Source of the DNA: Porphyra umbilicalis
Lineage: Eukaryota > Rhodophyta > Bangiophyceae > Bangiales > Bangiaceae
Assembly: GCA_002049455.2 (NCBI GenBank)
Contig: KV918917.1
Span: 89,186-153,185 of the forward strand
Length of the DNA: 64,000 nt
Direction of reading: 5' to 3'
Shown here piece after piece: positions 52,678-63,611 of this stretch; position 1 is the stretch's first letter; every line of letters starts with the position of its first letter. Under the pieces are notes generated by a model. The model was given only the letters and a program-made list of their open reading frames with translations. It ran no database searches and was not told where the DNA came from. Position numbers and translations under genes: made by a program.

Positions 52678-53423
52678 TGCAGCTCTTGCGTGTCGCCCAG
52701 ATCTCCGTACTGGTCGACCCGCCAGGGCGAGGGGGTATCAGGCACACGCCAAAGAGGCGCCGGTCGTGAAGCCTCCCAGGTTGGGACTTGGTCGTCGCCC
52801 CACGCCTCGCAGGAGGGAGCCCACCTCCAACTCGGAGGGGGGCCCGCCGGACGACGGGGCAGGGTGCACGGGCGGTCCCAGCCGTCGCCCCTTGGCGAGC
52901 GCCAGTCGCCCTGTGGCGGGCCAGGCGGTGGGCCCCACAGCTGGCGCGGCGGGCTGCGCGGGCGGTAGTTGTCCCGGCCGCCCCTGAAATGGGGCGGACC
53001 TCTTGGCGGGCTTGGGGGAGGACCCGGCGTCGGAGGCCGCGGCGGGCCGGGAGGACCACCAGCCGGCGGGCGCCGAGCGCTCCCACCAAAGTGGTTGGGG
53101 GAGAATGGCGGGCCCCTTGTCGGCCGGGGAGGGGCGCCCAAGGGCGGCCGAGGGGGGCTCGGTCGTCGCCAGCCGTCGTTGTCGCCACCGCCACGCGGAC
53201 CCGCACGCACAGGGCCAGGAGGGCCGCCGCCAGCACCGCGGTCGTCCCAATCGCCGCGGTAGCGCACGTTCCGCCGTTGCTGCTCAAAGTCGTCGCGCTC
53301 GCCATGTCGGCGGCCGCGACCGAGAGGGGAGTGATGCCGCTTAAAAGGCCGGGGTCGCCCGCCCTCTGGGGCACCACCAAAGCCGGGGGGCGGGCGATGC
53401 CCACCCGGCGCCCCGTGCCGCAT
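52449..53423 (-). CDS. Pro/Gly/Arg-rich ORF upstream of the MYB-like gene
   Basis: 324 codons starting MRHGAPGGHRPPPGFGG. The composition is distinctive: many GPP, RPP and RGG-like steps with aromatic residues (RRNVRYRGDWDDRG), as in disordered RNA-binding or phase-separating proteins. Its end overlaps the first 76 codons of the MYB-like ORF in another frame. It may be the natural N terminus of that protein joined by an intron or lost base, or a separate gene. Frames on the plus strand here are less ordered. Confidence 0.4.
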   Translation of the reverse strand: MRHGAPGGHRPPPGFGGAPEGGRPRPFKRHHSPLGRGRRHGERDDFEQQRRNVRYRGDWDDRGAGGGPPGPVRAGPRGGGDNDGWRRPSPPRPPLGAPPRPTRGPPFSPNHFGGSARRPPAGGPPGPPRPPTPGPPPSPPRGPPHFRGGRDNYRPRSPPRQLWGPPPGPPQGDWRSPRGDGWDRPCTLPRRPAGPPPSWRWAPSCEAWGDDQVPTWEASRPAPLWRVPDTPSPWRVDQYGDLGDTQELQWVLTQTPTRSTSSPWTWWPAPSQPLRQPTSAEPLSRPVYVLQGNHPSVDPTYQLVPVPRRPPQLFPAHPPPPYRL

Positions 53424-56400
53424 GGGCGGAGGAGGGGGGGGAGGGGGGGCGGAGGCATGTGCGGGTGCTCACAAGCGTCCTCGCAGGGACTTGGAGGGGG
53501 AGGCGGGCACCAGGTACCGTTACGCTTCCGCTGCGTGCGCCGCCGCAGGGAGTCGTTGGCGCCCTTCCCGCGCGTCATGCTCAGGAGCGCGGGCGTCGCA
53601 AAGGCGGGCAAGACGGTCAGCGCGGGCTAAAGAAGCCGCGCGAGTGGGGTACGGAGGCGGGCGCCGCGGCGTCGGCGGTGGATGGTGCGCACACACACGG
53701 CACGCGGCGGACCCGCGCGCGGGAGCCACCACAGCGCCCCCAAAGGGGGCGCCTGCGACAGCGGGCGACCGTTGGCGGCAGGCCTGCGCCCGTCCACGCA
53801 GCGCGAAAACGAGTCGGGTGGGGGCCACGCGCGGCACCCCACAGCATGCCCCCTCTGCGTGCCTGGGTGGGAGGGCGACGGCGTGGGCCCCGCCCGTCCT
53901 CGCCGGCACGAGGCCAAAAGGCGTCGAGCGTAGGGCCCGCGCGCGGGGACAGCGTGACAGGTCCCCCAACACGTCGCCCCGCACGGCACGCGACCGCCTG
54001 TCGGCCCCCTCGGACTGTTCACGCTGGGAGGCGCTTATCTGAGGACCCACGTGTCGGCACTGCGCGCGCCTGACGAACGGGTGCGTGGCCGCGCGCGTGA
54101 CCAGGCCCGCCCGGGCCCGCCCTAGCCACAAAAAAAGGCTGCGCCCGCCGGACACGTGCAAAGAACCTGGTGGGGGTCCTCCCATGCGTCGCCTGGCGAG
54201 GCGGGGTACACCCTCGCTGGCGCGCCCGAGCTCACAATGCCTGTTCATTGGGCCGCCCACGAAGAGGGGACGGACGCCAGGGCCATGGCCGCCATCATCG
54301 GTGTCCGCCCACGCAATGCACTCAGCCGAAAGACGTGTGTGTGAGGCCCAAATCACGATCACGCGACGGTCAAGCGAAGCCACTCATCGCTGCACAACGC
54401 TCACTCATCTCTCACCCAGTGTCACACCTGCCCGCCACACCATCCGTTTGAGACGAGCGGCGTCCAATCACGTTCACTGCAAAACTGATGGCGGAGCCAG
54501 TCCCGCCCAGATCGCGTCCAGATCGCGACATAACATTTTGAAAATACCTGGACTGAGCGAAAGACATTTTGAGGCCGGCGCACGGCCTGGAATTTTTGCA
54601 TTTACAGCCAATCAAAGAGCGCCTCTTCCGTCCGCTGACCGGAGAGTCTGACCCGAGAGCGGCTCAGAGCATTCGATTCTACAAGCTTGCACTCCCGAGA
54701 GATGGTACACGGGCGATGCACGCTGTTTGGCAGGACCACTCTGCGGTGCGGAGAGTGCCTTGATCCGCTCGCGCAGGTGATTGTCCACCAGACTAGCCCG
54801 GATCGCGGGTGTCGCGCCTCGTGCAACTCGGGTCGTCGCCAGTGTCAGGCGTTGATATCGAAAATTCTTGCTCGTGGAGCCGTGGCACTGCCAGGTGTCG
54901 TCGTATTCACCCCATGTTATTGCGTGTTGAGCCCGATTCTGTTCGTATTGGGCCTCATTCGCAAGCTGTGCTTCAATCCTTTGTCGCGTGGCATGCCCGA
55001 ATCCATTTTCGAATGAATCTAATGACTGTCTCTGCACGATCTACTATCGGTTTCGGACACATCAGCCATCGTCGTTTAGCTAGTCCCCTGCAATACGAGG
55101 CGAGGTCAGATTGGGGCCTCGTTGGACCCACCAACGTAGACCCTATCGTTCAATCGGCCAGAGGGCATTCGATGGTCCATGTAGCAAAGTCCATCGCGAC
55201 GTTTGGGATATGGGGCCCCCAGGATGGTCTTTCCATTCAGGGACCCACACGTTGCACCTCCAGATGGGGTTAAATGGAAGATGGGGCCGACGTTGCTGGG
55301 ATTGCCCTAACGGAGACGGGGGGACCAAACAGAAAGGACTAAACACCGATACGTGTAGACGGGGCGTTGAGGGCGAGTGGATGCCCCGTTGTCCGAGAAG
55401 CAGCTTGCTGCACTCCACGCAATCTTGGGTGGGACCACGACCCATCCATCCTGCAGCCAAAAAGGCTATGATTCACGCACACGTTGACAGCAGATGAATC
55501 GATCTACGTACTCAGCGCCTAGGGTTCTACACAGCCGATTGGCAACAGTTGACATGAAGGAGGGTCTGGGAGCAGAACTATCAGCGCGACTGACCTGCAG
55601 GGGGTATGGCAACGAGGCAGTCAGAGCGGCCGCACAGCGCCGAACCACCTGGCTGATCAATTTGAAGTGGTCAACGAAAGCTCCTGTCTGCCCGGGCAAT
55701 TAATCACAAATACAACCAAGTCGTTTGTCGTTTGGTTTGGTTCGATTCTTGAAATCGACCTGATTCATCGAACCATCTGTGGATTCAACATGAACTTATA
55801 ACCCTGCTGTGGCAGGACAGTCCTTCTCAGCCACGTAACTCCATTCGTTTTTAGCGTCATCGCGACCCTTCCAACACTGACACGCCCTCAGATCCCTGAG
55901 GACACGAATGCAGACTGCCACCTCTGAAATGGAGAGCGAGTCTCTTGATCTAAGTATATGTGTGCATCACTACACTTTGAGAGCACCCTGTCCTAAAGGC
56001 CAGGGAAAACAGCGTCTCAGCCATCCACCCAGCCGGAAAAAGTCGATTGACCAATGGGCAGTTGACCAAGTCCCCTTCATGACTTTGACCACATCGGCCA
56101 AAGTTGGCAATATTTAGTGACTATCGCAGACAATCGCCAAACTGCATGCTCTGTAAGACACTGTCGCTGCGGCCCAAGCGATTTGGGGGGCTGCCCAACG
56201 CCACTGGTGCGAGAATCGGCGTCAACGCACTAAAAAGCAAGGGGGCGCTTGTGCTCGCACAGCCCGCCTTGCAAAAAACGGAGGGCGCTGCGGGGTCGCC
56301 TGCGAGGGGGGTGTGCTGGCAGCGGCCGCGTCGCCGCCTGGCCCGACCTCGCTTGCCCCCTCAACTGGTCGCCGCTCGCGGGTGCGACCTCCACTGCGGC

Positions 56401-57266
56401 GGCAGTTGTTTGTCGCGGCGGTGTCTCTCTTCACAGCACGTTGTCAAATTGGGTCACGGAGAACTTAAAATATATGCGAACCGTGAGAGGTCGTGAGAGA
56501 AATGTTTTTCCATGCAGCAAACCTCGTGACACCATCCTCGCAAATGTCGCTGTGTCGATCTCTAAAAGGCTCTGTCTGAGAAGGCTTTCTGACACCCCCA
56601 GAGACCTTCTTACCCCACCCACCTGGTCACCCCTACCCATGTGCGTACTCGTCTACTCCCAATAGCTGCGGGCACCGCCCAACCACGGACACTTGTGCTT
56701 GCCTCCTTTCCTGTCCTCTCCCACTCCTTTCTCCTGCTGGCAGGGGGGGGGGGGCGAGGGGGGCTGCACATACATGCCGAGGGGGTCGGGGAGGATGGGG
56801 GCGCAAACGGTGTCGCTAGAGTGGGACGGCTGCTGGCATTGCCGTGCAGAGCTCTGGCAGGGTCATGGGGCAGGTCCTCCTTGCGCGATCAAACGGCACC
56901 CTTCACACCCAGTTCAAGGCAGACTTGGCGTACACAGTATGCATTCTTGCGGGCACATGGAGACCTCTGCTCGGACGCCTCACCGTCGTAGCTTGTGTCA
57001 GCCAGACTTTGTTCAGTACCTGTTGGCATGATAGTCTGCTACCAATGGGGACCCAGGATGCGCCCCCGGTCAACCGGGCAGCCAACCAGCGGGCTGGAAA
57101 ACGTCAAGCCTTGTGCTTGGGGATAGCGGGGCGATTAATAATAATTCGAAGTGCTGGGCGGCGCCAATGCGCGCCCTCGGCATGTGTGCAGGTGACTGCC
57201 ATGCTGCCCCCAGCCCCGCTCCTGGCTGCCGCCCAAGTGCACAAGTGCTGCCAACATCCCCGCTCG
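53424..57266. other. long stretch without a supported gene
   Basis: 53424-54130 is GC-rich; 54130-56700 is of moderate GC with many short ORFs lacking domains. Dispersed repeats at 55276-55309 (inverted partner 46691-46724) and 55730-55775 (direct partner 46357-46403) mark relics of small elements. A G run lies at 56743-56753. Confidence 0.5.
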
Positions 57267-57410
57267 CTCTCCTGGCCGACCGCTCGGCCCACCCTCCTGG
57301 CGGACCGCCCCGCCCACCCTCTGGTCGACCGCCCCACCCACCCTCCTGGCCGGAAGCCCCGGCCACCCTCTGTTCGATCGCCCCGCCCACCCTCCTGCCG
57401 ACCGCCCTCG
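57267..57410. repeat. about 27-bp tandem repeat
   Basis: Five to six diverged copies of a unit containing GACCGC(C/T)C(C/G)GCCCACCCTCCTGG. Non-coding by composition. 57411-58485 holds no supported gene; its end should contain the promoter and leader of the UBX gene. Confidence 0.75.
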
Positions 57411-58485
57411 TTCCTGTCGTATTCTTATCTGCATCCCCTCCATCCCACGCATTCTCTCCAGCTCGCACGGGGGCGGGGGGGAGTCACTCTACGACGGGCC
57501 GGACGACGTCTGCAGTCGCTGGACTAGTGGTGGTGGCGATTGGGTGGGGATCCACACTGGCGCAGTGTGGATAGTGTGACGCGCGCGGTGGGTGGGTGGT
57601 GGATGGGTTGGATGAACTGACCACGTACTTCTTTTTCGTGTTCGCTCGCCCGTCCCCCATGTATCCTTACCATGCATATGTGCGATGGCTTCCTCTTTCT
57701 TGGCTTCTGTTTCTTTGCAAACCAATGGGTGTTGCTGACATCGAAGTCGAGTAACTTGTGTCATACGCACATGCATGCGTGGTGTCCGCGAGTCGCTGAC
57801 ATGGTGAGCTTGCTGTTGTCCGGTGGCCTGTAGCTCTGTCAGAGTTTGCGGCTGTGTGCAGTTAGCTACATGTCTGCGTGACTCTGTAGCACACCGTGGC
57901 TTTCTTATCGATTTCGTGTCTGCTCTGCCACCCGTGCCCGCGCCGAGCAACAATAAAGCGACCGTGTCTTTCAATGCATCTTTGGCATGTATCCTCAATG
58001 CTGGCCGGTGTCACATCCTTTCCTCCGTCAGGGTCTTGCTCCACTTCTTCCCCGAGACCTCCGAGGGATCATTGCGGCGAGTCTCGCAACATATGTCTCG
58101 AAGGATGTGAACTTCTCCTTAAAGATTGGGCAAAGAGGAGTTATGTACTCATTTTCGATCTCTCTCTGAACGCAAAGGGGTCGAGCAGCAATACGGTTCG
58201 GCCTTGTTGCAGATACCTTGGAACCTGACACGAGATTTCATCAACGCGCTGTGTTGGCTCCACGACCCGCCTCGGACGGCATCCGTCAGTTGCGCTGTGT
58301 TGAAGTGGTCCTACTTGGTCGAGCCGCTGCCAGGCCCGTGCTGTTCTGATCGTCAGGGCAGCGCCCGGCTGGGCATCTCCTGCTCTTCTCCCCTCCCTCG
58401 TCCTCTGACTTTTTGTCTGGCTGCTCCCTCGCTGCGCGTGCGTGTGTGCGTGCGCGCATCCGTGCTCTCGCGTCGGCCGTCCATC

Positions 58486-60034
58486 ATGGACTTGCACAGC
58501 CCCCAGTATCCCCGTGCCCCCGACGGCGCCCTGGAGCAGTTGGTCTCCATCACGGGCGCGGAGCCGTCGTACGCGAGCGGCCTGCTGGCTGCCGCCGACG
58601 GAGACGTGGCGGCAGCGGTGGCCTCCCACTTTGCCATTGAGGAGGCGCAGGGCGGCGCGCGGGGTGCCGGTGGCGGTGCCGGCGGGGGCGGTGCGGGCGG
58701 CGGTTTTGGCCGTGGTGTCGGGGGTGGCGGCGACGGTGCCGGCTTTGGGGCCGATGCGTGGGCCTACGAGCGGCCCCCCCCGCCCGTGGCGGCCGCCCAA
58801 GACGGTGAGGAGGTGGACCCCATGTCGGCTCGCTTGGCCATGGACGCCGAGTTTGCACTCGCGCACGCGCGGGCGCGGGGGACCGCCGCCCGGGCGCAGA
58901 CTCCGCCGCCGCAAATTGACGACGACGGCCCGGTGGTTTTTGACGTTGACCAAGACATGGTCGAGATTGACGCCACCGCCGCAGCGGCGGCGCGGCACAG
59001 GAGGGCGGTGGCCGCTGCGGCGGCCAGTCCCGCCGCGGGTGGCCCTGCCGACTTTGCCGACAACGCCCCGCTGTCTGCCGCCGCCGCCGCACAGATGGTT
59101 GAGGAGGACCGGGCGCTGGCGGCGGCGCTGTCACAGAGCTTGGCGGAGGAGGCGTCGCGCAATATGGCCGACCCGGCAGCCGCCGCTGCCATGGCGGCCG
59201 CTGCCGAGCAAGAGGGCGACGACGCGGTGGCGGTGGCGGCGGCCGAGGCGGTCTCCAGAGCCGCGCGACGCCGGGCAGCGACGCTGCGGACGGCGGGCCT
59301 CGGCGCGGCGGCTGGCCTCGGCGCCGCCGCCCTCGGCGCGGCGGCCGGCGGCCCCATCTTCCCCGCCGCCTTCGGCGCCGGCGGCGCCCTCCCCCCCCGT
59401 GGGCCGTCGGCGCCGCCGGCCTGGGTGGTAGCGCCCCCCCCCCGCGTGGGGCGCCTTCGGCCCGCCGCTACCCGCGGCGGCTCCCGCGGAGCGGGCCGCG
59501 TCGCGCGCCGCCTCGAGCGCCGCGTCGGCGGCCGACGCGGGGCTCGCCGCGTCCCGCAACCTCGTGGCGGAGCAGGATGCGGAGCTGGCCGCCTCCCTCG
59601 CCGCGGACCGCCGCAAGGAGGAGGCGGCCGCCCGCGCGGCCGCCGAAGCCGCGTCGGCGGCGGCGCGTCAAGCGGCCGCCGCCGCCGAAGCGGCGGCCGC
59701 CGAGGCCAACGAGGCGGCCGTGGCGGCCGCCGCGCAAGAGGCCGCGGCCGCCGCGCGCGCCGCGACGCGGTGTGGCCTGCCGCCCGAGCCGCCGGTGGGG
59801 CTGGGCGTGGCGCGCGTCGCCGTGCGCCTCGGCGACGGCTCGCGGGTCGTGCGGCGGTTCCGCAACGAGGAGCCAGCGACGGCCGTGCGCGACTGGGTGG
59901 GGAGTTTGGAGGCGGGCGCGCCGACAGGGCGGTGGCAGTTGGTGACGAGCTTCCCGCGGCGGGTGGTGGGGTCGGGAACGGTCGCGGAAGAGGGGCTTGT
60001 GCCGTCGTCCATGTTGAGTGTGGACGTTTTGTAA
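58486..60034 (+). CDS. UBA-UIM-UBX protein, Cdc48/p97 adaptor, frame broken at a C run
   Basis: The start is MDLHSPQYPRAPDGALEQLV at 58486. Residues 9-45 form a UBA-like ubiquitin-binding helix bundle (LVSITGAEPSYASGLLAAAD). DRALAAALSQSLAEEA near residue 210 is a ubiquitin-interacting motif. After a linker the frame changes at ten C (59434-59443). The second frame continues AAPAERAASRAASS, the EQDAELAASLAADRRKEE helix typical of FAF/UBXD proteins, and a C-terminal UBX domain (VAVRLGDGSRVVRRF ... TSFPRRVVGSG ... EEGLVPSSML), ending TAA at 60034. The UBX domain docks on the Cdc48/p97 N domain. The layout without a UAS domain is closest to plant PUX8-type adaptors. Total about 515 residues. The break in a homopolymer of a conserved gene looks like sequence error. 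Confidence 0.8.
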
Positions 60035-60634
60035 TGGGGGACCCGCCCAGGGCGGTTGGTGGGAGGAAGGAGTGGAGGCCCCAGTGTCGGTGCGGGTGGA
60101 GTCGACCGGTGTGCGCCGCTTGGAGTCTGGTCTGCTTTGATGGACATGCGCCAAGTGTGGATGACACATGTCGGCGCAGAGCCTTGTCAATTGTGGAGAT
60201 TGCTGCTCGATGCCACCGGACTGAGAAGCACGTCATGGACGCGGTCAGGCAGAGGTTCCGACTGGGCGCCGTCTGGGCGCCGTCTGGTCTTCGTCTCTGG
60301 TAAAAGGTCCTCATTTTACAAAGGCGTCCAGCCGAGTGGGTGTTGAAGACTGAGAATGCAACTACGTCTAGAGCGGATGCATCCGTGTGGTCTGTTTGAC
60401 TCGCGCGTGTACGTTGGACGACTTGAGTCTTGCGCACCACAGATTGATAGAACCCGAGCGGCCATCGCAAGAAACCGCAGGCCGACTGCAGACCGGTTGT
60501 GAGCGCGATGCAGCGAGCAGAGCAACAGCCCGAGCGGACAGACTGCCTCTCGTTGAGACACGAAACCCAAGCGGTCGTACACAAAAAAAGAGATATTTGG
60601 TGGGGATCTAATGGCGCGCACGCCCAGAGCACGT

Positions 60635-61648
60635 TTACTTGCCGGCCTTCTTCTTCTTCTGCAGCGCCTTCTGGTAGAACTCCAGCTCCTTGCCCTCGAG
60701 CAGATAGCCGTCGCAGCGGCCGCTCTGACCCGGGCGCGACGAAATGCGGGCGAGCAGGCGGCCGCTCTGGAACAGGTCGTCCAGGGACTTCTCCAGCGAG
60801 CGGTCCGCAGAGCGCTCCTTGTGCTTCTTGACAACAGAGTTGGACACCTTGTGCTCCACCTCCTCCTCCACCTCCGACGCCTTCTTCTTGCCAATCTCCA
60901 CGCCATAGTGTTGCAGGTACCATTGGCGGAAGGGCGTGGCGTCAATCTGGATAATGGCACCCTTGACGAGCGTGTTGGTACGCACAAGCTCGTTGTTGGA
61001 CGCGTTGTAGACGACCGTCAAGACGCGCGTCTTGCGGGCGGTCGCCTCCGAAGCCCACGCAAAGTTGCCGTTCTCCAAGCGCAGCGCGCGCTGCTTGAGG
61101 TTGCCACCGCGGACGCGGACCGGGCGCACGATCTGCGGGCCCAGCTTGGTCATGGCCGGCTGGCGGCCCAGCTCGAACTTACGCTTCTTGCGGTAGAATG
61201 GCTGCTTGCCACCCGTCAGCCGGCGCTTGTGCTTGGAGTCACGGGAGATACCTGCGAGCAGCGACGTAGAGGATTGCAGGGGGGAACGCACATCAATGCC
61301 AAGATACCATCACAAATGTTAGTAGGCCATGCTGGAGCAGACCAGACGGCTCGGCAATCACAGCCCACAGCCGGCGAGTGACAAGGTAGGCGCGCGATGA
61401 CTCACACCAGCCCGCGTTGCCACTATATTGATCGGCCGCCTCACATGCGCTCGCATCGGCAACGAGGAACATCGAGCAGGCCACCGTCTCCAAATGCCAG
61501 CAGGAGTCTCTCCCACCCCGCCGACTGTCTCACTCACAGGCCCAACCGCCTCACACGGCACGGCCCCAACAACCCGCGCCCCGTCGAAACAACATAAACC
61601 ACCGCGCTCACAAAGACTCATTAGCAACCAGTCCTAAGCATACCCATG
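60635..61648 (-). CDS. RPS8: 40S ribosomal protein eS8 (RPS8), two exons
   Basis: Exon 1 contributes only ATGG (61648-61645); the intron 61644-61252 (393 nt) begins GTATGC and ends GCTGCTCGCAG, and exon 2 resumes GT-ATC-TCC. This splice gives the universal N terminus [12 protein letters not shown]. Further family signatures: [64 protein letters not shown] and the C-terminal [17 protein letters not shown]. Predicted length is 206 residues against about 208 in animals. It is part of the small ribosomal subunit. The stop is TAA at 60635. The unspliced ORF begins with 13 unrelated intron-derived residues. Confidence 0.95.
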
Positions 61649-62339
61649 ATGGCAACAGTCGGCGACGATGCGTCGCCACACCCGCCGCAGCTTCACTACG
61701 GTCGTCTCGGGGACGACGGGGACGACAACAACGACGGCCGGGGACGCGTTGCACGGGACAGGCGATGGCACACGACCTCCAAGGCCAGCCATCGATGACG
61801 ATCGGGGATTGTCGAATCGCAACGCTCCCGGCCGTTTCGATGGCGGCGATCGAAAGCCACTAATTTCGCGACCTGGGCTGAATGGGGCAACAGCTGTCCG
61901 AAAGAACACAAAAGTAATTAAACTGCACTTGCTGGAGATCTCGCAGCCAATGAACAAGTCGGAAGGGAGCGGCCACCGAGCACGTCGGCGGCCGGGCACG
62001 TACACGCCGCTGCAGCGAAGCGCCGTCTACCCGCCGCGCCTGCCTCCGCGCAGAGCACTTCTTCGAGCGATGAAGGTGTCGCACTGTCTGTGACGTGCAA
62101 GAATATTTTTGGTCTACATCGCGTACAAGCAAAGAAGGGGACAAAGTAGAAGCAAATGGAAGAGCACCGGCCAGGCCTCGCGCATCGGCTTGGCCGTTGG
62201 TCAGGTGCCCATAGGAATCCCGACACGCGGATCTCAGGGCGGACGCCCATCGGTCGCGCTCGCTCTGTCGACTGACCCTCCGCCGCGCAAAAGCAACGCC
62301 CACCTCCCGTCAAGGCACGCAGCGACGCGACGCGCGCCG
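61649..62339. other. intergenic upstream of eS8
   Basis: No gene supported. It should hold the eS8 promoter. Moderate GC content. Confidence 0.5.
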
Positions 62340-63611
62340 TCAAGACCGCCTCTGTGGCACCGTCGCGCCCTTCCCCGGCCCGCCGTCGCCAATATCCACC
62401 TCGGACTCGACCCGCGTCACGGCCGTGGCGACCGCCGTCGCCGCGGCGACCGCCACGGGGTCGGCGGCGGCGAGAGCGGCGACCAGGGGGCCCTTGTCTA
62501 GGCCGGCCGGCAGCACTGCCGCCGCCGCCGCCCCCCCCACCGGCGCAGTGTCACCGCCCGTCCCAGCGGCCGTCCCCTCCGCCGCCGGCCGACCGGTCGT
62601 TGCCGCCGCCCCCCTGCCGTCTGGCGACGCCCCCCCCACCAACGCGGCGGGCATGGCCGCCACCGCCGCCGACACCGCGTCGGCCTCGGCGGGCGTCATG
62701 GAATCCACCGTCGTCACCGCGCCGGCGACCGCCGCGGCGGCCGCCGCGACAATCGCCTCGTCCGTCGCCGCAATCGCCCGCACGAGCGCGTCGCCCCGCG
62801 GCGGCGCGCGGGCGCCGCGGCCCGCCGCAGCGGTGGCGGGTGGCTTGCGGGCGAGCCTACCGGTGGCCGCCGTCGCGGTGTCGGCGGCGGTGGTGGTGGC
62901 GCCGGCCACCCCACCGCCGCCGCCGCCCCCGCCGTCGCTGCCGTCGCCCTCAGGGATGCGGCCGAGGCGTGGGCGGGGCGGGGCGAGCGACGCGGTGACC
63001 GCGTCGGCCTCGGCGGGCGTCATTGAGTCGACACGCGTCACCGCGTGCGCGATCGCGTCGGCGGCGCGGGCGGACAGGGGCGTGGTTGCCATGCCCGCGA
63101 GGGCGTCAACGAGCGCCTCGTCGCCGCCGCCGCCGCCGTCACCGCCCGTGCTGCTGCCGCCGCCGCCCGTGGTGCGGCTGCCGCTGCTGCCGGCGCTCGT
63201 CATGCTGCTCGACGGTGGCTGCCGTGGCGGCCACGCGCCGCCCCCGGCCTTGCGGGGGGGGGGTCGCGGCGGCACCGCCGCGCCGAGCGATTCCATCGAC
63301 GTGGCCGGCGACGCGACGGGCTCGACCGCCGCCGACAGCGCGTCGACGGCGGTGACGGTGAGGGTGTCGACGCGGCGGATGGCCTCGACGAGCGTCGCGG
63401 GGGACGGGGGGGGGCGCCGAGGTCGCCGCCGCCGGCCGCCGCCGTGGCCAGGGGGGGGCGTCGGGGGGGGGGGGCGCGCGTCGCCGCACTCGCTGCCGTC
63501 GGTGACTGGGAGGGTGAGGGATGGGCGGGGCAACGGGGACGACGCGCGCCGGGTCGTGTCGTCGATGCCACTGTCTGCAGGTGGTGCCAGTGGGGGCGCA
63601 GAGGCCTCCAT
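62340..63611 (-). CDS. hypothetical Ala-rich protein with internal repeats
   Basis: The start is probably MEASAPPLAPPADSG at 63611, giving 423 residues; codons upstream look non-coding. The first 75 residues are Pro-rich. Then come about four diverged helical repeats of 40-60 residues, each of the form LV-AI-x-D ... A(I/V)T-VDSMTPAEADAV: LVEAIRRVDTLTVTAVDALSA, LVDALAGM ... AVTRVDSMTPAEADAVT, LVRAIAATDEAIV ... VTTVDSMTPAEADAVSA, and LVAALAAADPVAV ... VTRVESEVD, separated by Gly/Pro linkers. The repeated VDSMTPAEADAV motif in one frame argues for coding. No family recognised. The plus strand is also open but shows no such repeat. Confidence 0.5.
   Translation of the reverse strand: MEASAPPLAPPADSGIDDTTRRASSPLPRPSLTLPVTDGSECGDARPPPPTPPPGHGGGRRRRPRRPPPSPATLVEAIRRVDTLTVTAVDALSAAVEPVASPATSMESLGAAVPPRPPPRKAGGGAWPPRQPPSSSMTSAGSSGSRTTGGGGSSTGGDGGGGGDEALVDALAGMATTPLSARAADAIAHAVTRVDSMTPAEADAVTASLAPPRPRLGRIPEGDGSDGGGGGGGGVAGATTTAADTATAATGRLARKPPATAAAGRGARAPPRGDALVRAIAATDEAIVAAAAAAVAGAVTTVDSMTPAEADAVSAAVAAMPAALVGGASPDGRGAAATTGRPAAEGTAAGTGGDTAPVGGAAAAAVLPAGLDKGPLVAALAAADPVAVAAATAVATAVTRVESEVDIGDGGPGKGATVPQRRS

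Larger units (their letters stand above)
48118..53423. mobile_element. PIF/Harbinger element, ends not found
   Basis: It is defined by the convergent transposase and MYB-like genes, the standard PIF/Harbinger pair. I could not find terminal inverted repeats with a TWA-type duplication, so only the coding core is marked. Confidence 0.7.

Noticed and set aside
53520-54383. 287-codon minus ORF
   Set aside because: Random-looking Ala/Arg/Pro composition, no domain, and equally open frames on the other strand.
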